Source of the DNA: Lachnospiraceae bacterium
GTDB taxonomy: Bacteria > Bacillota_A > Clostridia > Lachnospirales > Lachnospiraceae
Direction: 5' to 3'
DNA: 17,154 nucleotides
Assembly: GCA_017435025.1 (NCBI GenBank)
Contig: JAFSFU010000238.1
Location: 1-17,154 of the forward strand
How positions within the stretch are numbered: the first letter of the stretch is position 1; each line of letters opens with the position of its first letter. The position numbers and the translations under genes are program-made. The notes under the pieces were generated by a model that had not been told where the DNA came from, searched no databases, and was given only the letters and a program-made list of their open reading frames with translations. Positions 13,834-17,154 of the stretch are shown here, one piece after another.

Positions 13834-15030
13834 ATGGTAGCAGAGAAGATGAAACCGTTTATGGCAAACAATTCCGCGATTCGTGCAATGTTCGAAGAAG
13901 GAAAACGATTGGCCGCAATATATGGCAGTGAAAATGTTTATGATTTTAGTCTGGGAAACCCGAATGTTCCGGTTCCGCGTGTCAATGAAGCAATTCTTTC
14001 TATTGTAAGCGGAGAAGAATTTAATCAGCTTCATGGATATATGAGCAATGCCGGATATGAGGATGTGAGACAGACGATTGCGGATTCTCTAAACGAAAAA
14101 TTTGGGACGACTTTTTCTGGTAAAAATATTATTATGACCGTCGGTGCGGCCAGTGGATTGAACGTAATCTTGAAGAGTATTCTGAATCCGGACGATGAAG
14201 TGATCGCGTTCGCTCCGTATTTTGTAGAATATAACAGTTATGTGAGAAACTATGACGGCAAGGTTGTGGTAATTTCACCGGATTTGGATACCTTTATGCC
14301 TAGATTGGAGGAGTTTGAGGCGAAGATTACGGCGAAAACAAAAGCTGTGATCATCAACAGCCCGAACAATCCCTCCGGCGTGGTTTACTCGGAGGAGACG
14401 ATTAAGGCTCTCGCTTCAATCATGAAAAAGAAAGAGGAGGAGTTTGGAACATCAATCGTTCTTCTTTCAGACGAACCGTACCGCGAACTGGCTTATGGCG
14501 GTGTAGAAGTACCGTATGTGACGAAATACTATCATAACACTGTGGTATGTTATTCTTATAGCAAATCTCTTTCGGTTCCGGGTGAACGAATCGGTTATCT
14601 GGTAATTCCGGATGAGGTGGAGGACAGTGAGACTCTGATTTCGGCTGCAACGATCGCCAATCGTGTATTGGGATGTGTGAATGCACCGTCTCTTATGCAG
14701 AAGGTGATCAAATACTGTATTGAACATGACATTACCGTAGATTTGGAGGCTTATGAAAAGAACCGCAATCTTCTCTATCAGGCATTGACCGATTATGGAT
14801 TTACCTGTGCAAAACCGGATGGTGCGTTTTACATGTTCATGAAATCTCCGGTAGACGATGAAAAAGAGTTCTGCGAGGTGGCTAAGAAGCATCATGTTCT
14901 CGTGGTTCCAGGCAGTTCTTTTGCTTGTCCGGGTTACGTGCGTATTTCCTACTGCGTTTCCTATGAACAGATCGAACGATCTCTTCCGGCATTTAAAGCA
15001 ATTGCAGAAGAATATGGTTTGATCAGCTAG
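13834..15030 (+). CDS. PLP-dependent aminotransferase, class I (aspartate aminotransferase-like)
   Basis: A cytoplasmic fold-type I aminotransferase of 398 residues. Visible landmarks: FSLGNPNVPVP (residues 38-48), the substrate/PLP loop NSPNNPSG (175-182), Asp213 in LLSDEPYREL that binds the PLP ring nitrogen, the Schiff-base lysine Lys244 in YSYSKSLSVPGERIGY with phosphate-binding Arg252, and the substrate carboxylate Arg in GYVRISYC near the end. Length is normal. Start at 13834 is set by GGAGGA at 13822-13827. The family covers Asp, aromatic and other amino-acid specificities; the sequence shows no decisive residue that I can use to choose. It sits between a polysaccharide-polymerase-like gene and a permease on one strand, without an obvious functional link. 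Confidence 0.95.
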   Translation: MVAEKMKPFMANNSAIRAMFEEGKRLAAIYGSENVYDFSLGNPNVPVPRVNEAILSIVSGEEFNQLHGYMSNAGYEDVRQTIADSLNEKFGTTFSGKNIIMTVGAASGLNVILKSILNPDDEVIAFAPYFVEYNSYVRNYDGKVVVISPDLDTFMPRLEEFEAKITAKTKAVIINSPNNPSGVVYSEETIKALASIMKKKEEEFGTSIVLLSDEPYRELAYGGVEVPYVTKYYHNTVVCYSYSKSLSVPGERIGYLVIPDEVEDSETLISAATIANRVLGCVNAPSLMQKVIKYCIEHDITVDLEAYEKNRNLLYQALTDYGFTCAKPDGAFYMFMKSPVDDEKEFCEVAKKHHVLVVPGSSFACPGYVRISYCVSYEQIERSLPAFKAIAEEYGLIS

Positions 15031-15070
15031 AATTGAAAGATCCTGTATATTTCGGGAGTGTGGTGGCTGC

Positions 15071-16183
15071 ATGGAAAGTAGAAAGTATATACGAATTGTA
15101 TTGAATATTGTGATTCCGATATTGACGATACTCTTTGTAGTGGTCGGAGGGTGGAAAGTGTTAAGCTTTTTTGCTCCCTTTGCAATTGGTTGGGTCATTG
15201 CTCTTATTGCCAATCCGGTGGTCCATTTTCTGGAAAAGCGGATTCGCTTGGTTCGCAGTCACGGTTCTTTTGTGATCATTGTGGGCTCGCTGGCTCTGGT
15301 AATTTTTGGATTGTATTTCCTGATTCGCTGGATGATCTGGGAAGCAGGCGGGTTTATGAGTAATGTACCTTCCCTGTATGCAGAACTGGAACGGGAAGTG
15401 CTTTTGGCCGCGGCAAGTCTCAGCAAGACGTTCCATTTTATCCCGTCCAATCTGGAAGAGATGATAGGAGAACTGGCGGCGAGTCTGGGTGCTGTTGTTG
15501 GCGAATATGCGCAGGAGGCAGCAGCCTGGGCAGGTGGTGCAGTAGCGAGGACCCTACCGGATATTCTGGTCAGCACAGTGGTGATTCTGCTGTCATCCTA
15601 TTTTTTCCTTGCAAAGCATGATGAGCTGGCTGCCCAAATCTGGAAATGGATTCCGGAGTCTGGGAAACGATACCTTCGATTGTTGCGCAGAGATGTGCGA
15701 ACACTGGTTGGCGGATATTTTCTTGCCCAGTTTCGAATTATGTTCGTGGTAGCGATCATTATGTGCATTGGCCTTGGAATCCTGAAGGTTCCATATTTTA
15801 TACTGGTTGCAATTCTAATCGCATTTCTGGATTTTCTTCCTATGTTCGGAACGGGAACCGTATTGGGCCCTTGGGCGCTGATCAAATTGTTTGCCGGTGA
15901 TTGGGGATATGCGATCAGCTTGATCTTACTTTATGTGATCACACAGGCGGTACGTCAATTGATTCAGCCTAAGATTGTAGGAGACAGCATCGGATTGGCG
16001 CCACTACCGACACTGTTTTTGCTGTACGTCGGTTATAAGGTGAAAGGATTGGCCGGTATGATCGTGGCCGTTCCGGTTGGCATGCTGGTAATTCGGCTGT
16101 ATGAGTATGGATTGTTTGATCCGATTATCCGAAATACGAAGTTGCTGATATTGGAAATCGGGAATTTGAGAAAAGAAGAATAG
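15071..16183 (+). CDS. AI-2E/YtvI-family membrane permease
   Basis: A polytopic membrane protein of the AI-2E (formerly UPF0118) family, 370 residues, of the type named YtvI in spore formers. Two N-terminal helices, a helical hairpin with FAPFAIGWVIALIANPVV near residues 34-51, then a soluble loop with amphipathic segments (about 100-160). After the loop come the family core LDFLPMFGTG, the QAVRQLIQPKIVGDSIGLAPL stretch and a final helix pair. The family includes autoinducer-2 exporters and Na+/H+ antiporters, so the transported species is open. Start at 15071 has only weak Shine-Dalgarno support (GGTGG a few bases upstream), but the protein begins where relatives do. It is the last gene before the strong terminator at 16189-16227. 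Confidence 0.9.
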   Translation: MESRKYIRIVLNIVIPILTILFVVVGGWKVLSFFAPFAIGWVIALIANPVVHFLEKRIRLVRSHGSFVIIVGSLALVIFGLYFLIRWMIWEAGGFMSNVPSLYAELEREVLLAAASLSKTFHFIPSNLEEMIGELAASLGAVVGEYAQEAAAWAGGAVARTLPDILVSTVVILLSSYFFLAKHDELAAQIWKWIPESGKRYLRLLRRDVRTLVGGYFLAQFRIMFVVAIIMCIGLGILKVPYFILVAILIAFLDFLPMFGTGTVLGPWALIKLFAGDWGYAISLILLYVITQAVRQLIQPKIVGDSIGLAPLPTLFLLYVGYKVKGLAGMIVAVPVGMLVIRLYEYGLFDPIIRNTKLLILEIGNLRKEE

Positions 16184-16188
16184 CAGCG

Positions 16189-16227
16189 GTCCCTGTATTT
16201 TTTATAAAAGAATACAGGGACTTTTTT
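16189..16227 (+). terminator. Strong Rho-independent terminator after the permease gene
   Basis: An 11-bp perfect stem, GTCCCTGTATT (16189-16199) with AATACAGGGAC (16211-16221), an 11-base loop, and a run of six T at 16222-16227. It closes the plus-strand gene run that starts at the promoter at 8553. Confidence 0.93.
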
Positions 16228-16272
16228 CGCTTGTTTGCATATAATGTTGCAACGTCACTTTTCGAGGTCAAT

Positions 16273-17154
16273 ATGGCACAAGGATATTTGCAGGTAGATG
16301 TGGTTTCGGATGTGGATAGTTTTCCAATAAAAGATGCACAGGTTGAGATTTCAAAAACGGAAGAACCAGATGTGGTTTTAGAAAGGGTGGAAACCAATAT
16401 TTCAGGACAAACGGAAAATCTTGTGTTGGAAGCACCACCGGCAGAGTTGAGCCTTCGTCCGCAGGAAATACGTCCCTATGCAGAATATACCATTCGAATT
16501 ACTGCGCCCGGTTATGAACCATTGATAATCACCGGTTCGGAGATACTGGCAGATGCAACAGCGATTCAGCAGGCACGTCTGATTCCACAGGCAGATGCGG
16601 CGAAGGATGCAGTGGAAAGAATCAATATTCCGGAACATACGCTTTATGGAAACTATCCACCGAAAATTGCAGAAAATGAGATAAAACCGATAAATGAAAC
16701 CGGAGAAATTGTTCTTTCAAGGGTGGTCGTACCCCAGACCATTGTGGTTCATGATGGAGCTCCGTCTAACCGGTCCGCAAAGAACTATTATGTTTCTTAC
16801 CGGGACTATATTAAAAATGTTGCATCCAGTGAGATTTATGCCACATGGCCGCAAAGCACGATCACAGCCAATGTACTTGCAATCATGTCGTTTACGCTGA
16901 ACCGTGTTTATACAGAGTGGTACCGGAATCAGGGATATGATTTTACGATTACGTCATCTACCGCTTATGATCACAAGTGGATTTACGGACGAAATATTTA
17001 CGAGTCGATCTCCAGAATTGTGGATGATATTTTTGACAGTTACCTTTCTCGGCCGGAAGTGAAACAGCCAATCCTCACACAGTATTGTGACGGACGGATG
17101 GTGAGCTGTCCAGGCTGGCTTACACAATGGGGTTCTTGCGAACTGGGAGAACAG
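16273..17154 (+). CDS. SpoIID-like / peptidoglycan-binding-type protein, 3'-truncated
   Basis: An open frame of 294 codons with no stop before the window edge. The first ~100 residues look like a beta-rich, carboxypeptidase-regulatory-like domain (GYLQVDVV, TIRITAPGYEP). Residues from about 165 to the edge match, as I recall, a clostridial peptidoglycan-binding/SpoIID-like family: VVHDGAPS, YRDYIKNVASSEIYATWP, NVLAIMSFTLNRVYTEWY, TSSTAYDH, and the CDGR...CPGWLTQWGS block with Cys272 and Cys279. Relatives usually continue into a C-terminal peptidoglycan-binding repeat domain, which would lie outside the window. There is no N-terminal signal sequence from ATG 16273. Start is supported by GAGG at 16264-16267 (5 bases before the ATG); TTG at 16231 in the same frame is a weaker alternative. 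TATAAT at 16240-16245 could be its -10, but I see no -35. Function unproven; cell-wall or spore association is likely. Confidence 0.8.
   Translation, partial: MAQGYLQVDVVSDVDSFPIKDAQVEISKTEEPDVVLERVETNISGQTENLVLEAPPAELSLRPQEIRPYAEYTIRITAPGYEPLIITGSEILADATAIQQARLIPQADAAKDAVERINIPEHTLYGNYPPKIAENEIKPINETGEIVLSRVVVPQTIVVHDGAPSNRSAKNYYVSYRDYIKNVASSEIYATWPQSTITANVLAIMSFTLNRVYTEWYRNQGYDFTITSSTAYDHKWIYGRNIYESISRIVDDIFDSYLSRPEVKQPILTQYCDGRMVSCPGWLTQWGSCELGEQ

Noticed and set aside
16238..16245. CATATAAT upstream of the SpoIID-like gene as a sigma-E or sigma-A promoter
   Set aside because: The -10 is good for either factor, but no -35 lies at the correct distance; the place where it would lie is the terminator stem. 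Kept only as a possible -10 in the gene entry.

Overview
The window looks like a chromosomal segment of a low-to-mid GC Gram-positive anaerobe of the Clostridia, most likely a Lachnospiraceae member. The reasons are strong AGGAGG-type ribosome sites, sigma-A type promoters, a D-Ala-D-Ala carboxypeptidase of the sporulation-associated DacF kind, a YtvI/AI-2E permease, a cdaA-cdaR pair, and several hypothetical proteins whose style I associate with that family (from memory, not a search). UGA is a normal stop here (rsmF-like and polymerase-like genes end in TGA). I see no rRNA, tRNA, CRISPR array, insertion sequence or phage gene.

Left part (1-6512): a 5'-truncated HerA/DUF853 ATPase runs tail-to-tail into a small membrane-protein gene on the minus strand. 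This is divergent from an RsmF-type rRNA m5C methyltransferase, which converges on an RluA/RluD-family pseudouridine synthase with an 86-bp overlap. Divergent from the synthase is a secreted D,D-carboxypeptidase, followed by an HD-domain hydrolase with its own likely promoter.

Middle (6519-8547): a minus-strand pair, ApbE flavin transferase then a membrane-anchored NusG-domain-II protein, sits head-to-head with a Gx/heptaprenyl-diphosphate-synthase-component-I-like membrane protein. The three resemble a compact flavin-linked extracytosolic redox module.

Right part (8553-16227): from a clear promoter at 8553-8581 runs a plus-strand series of two uncharacterised membrane proteins, diadenylate cyclase CdaA, its regulator CdaR, an HPr phosphocarrier, a polysaccharide-polymerase-like membrane protein, a PLP aminotransferase and a YtvI/AI-2E-type permease. 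It ends at a strong intrinsic terminator at 16189-16227. The first membrane protein appears to carry an in-frame TGA at its eighth codon, which is the oddest single site in the window. After the terminator an open reading frame with no stop (16273-17154, running off the edge) encodes a SpoIID-like/peptidoglycan-binding-type protein.

The common theme of the right half is the cell envelope and c-di-AMP. The left half is mainly RNA modification and peptidoglycan. No GlmM gene follows cdaAR here, although it does in many Firmicutes.
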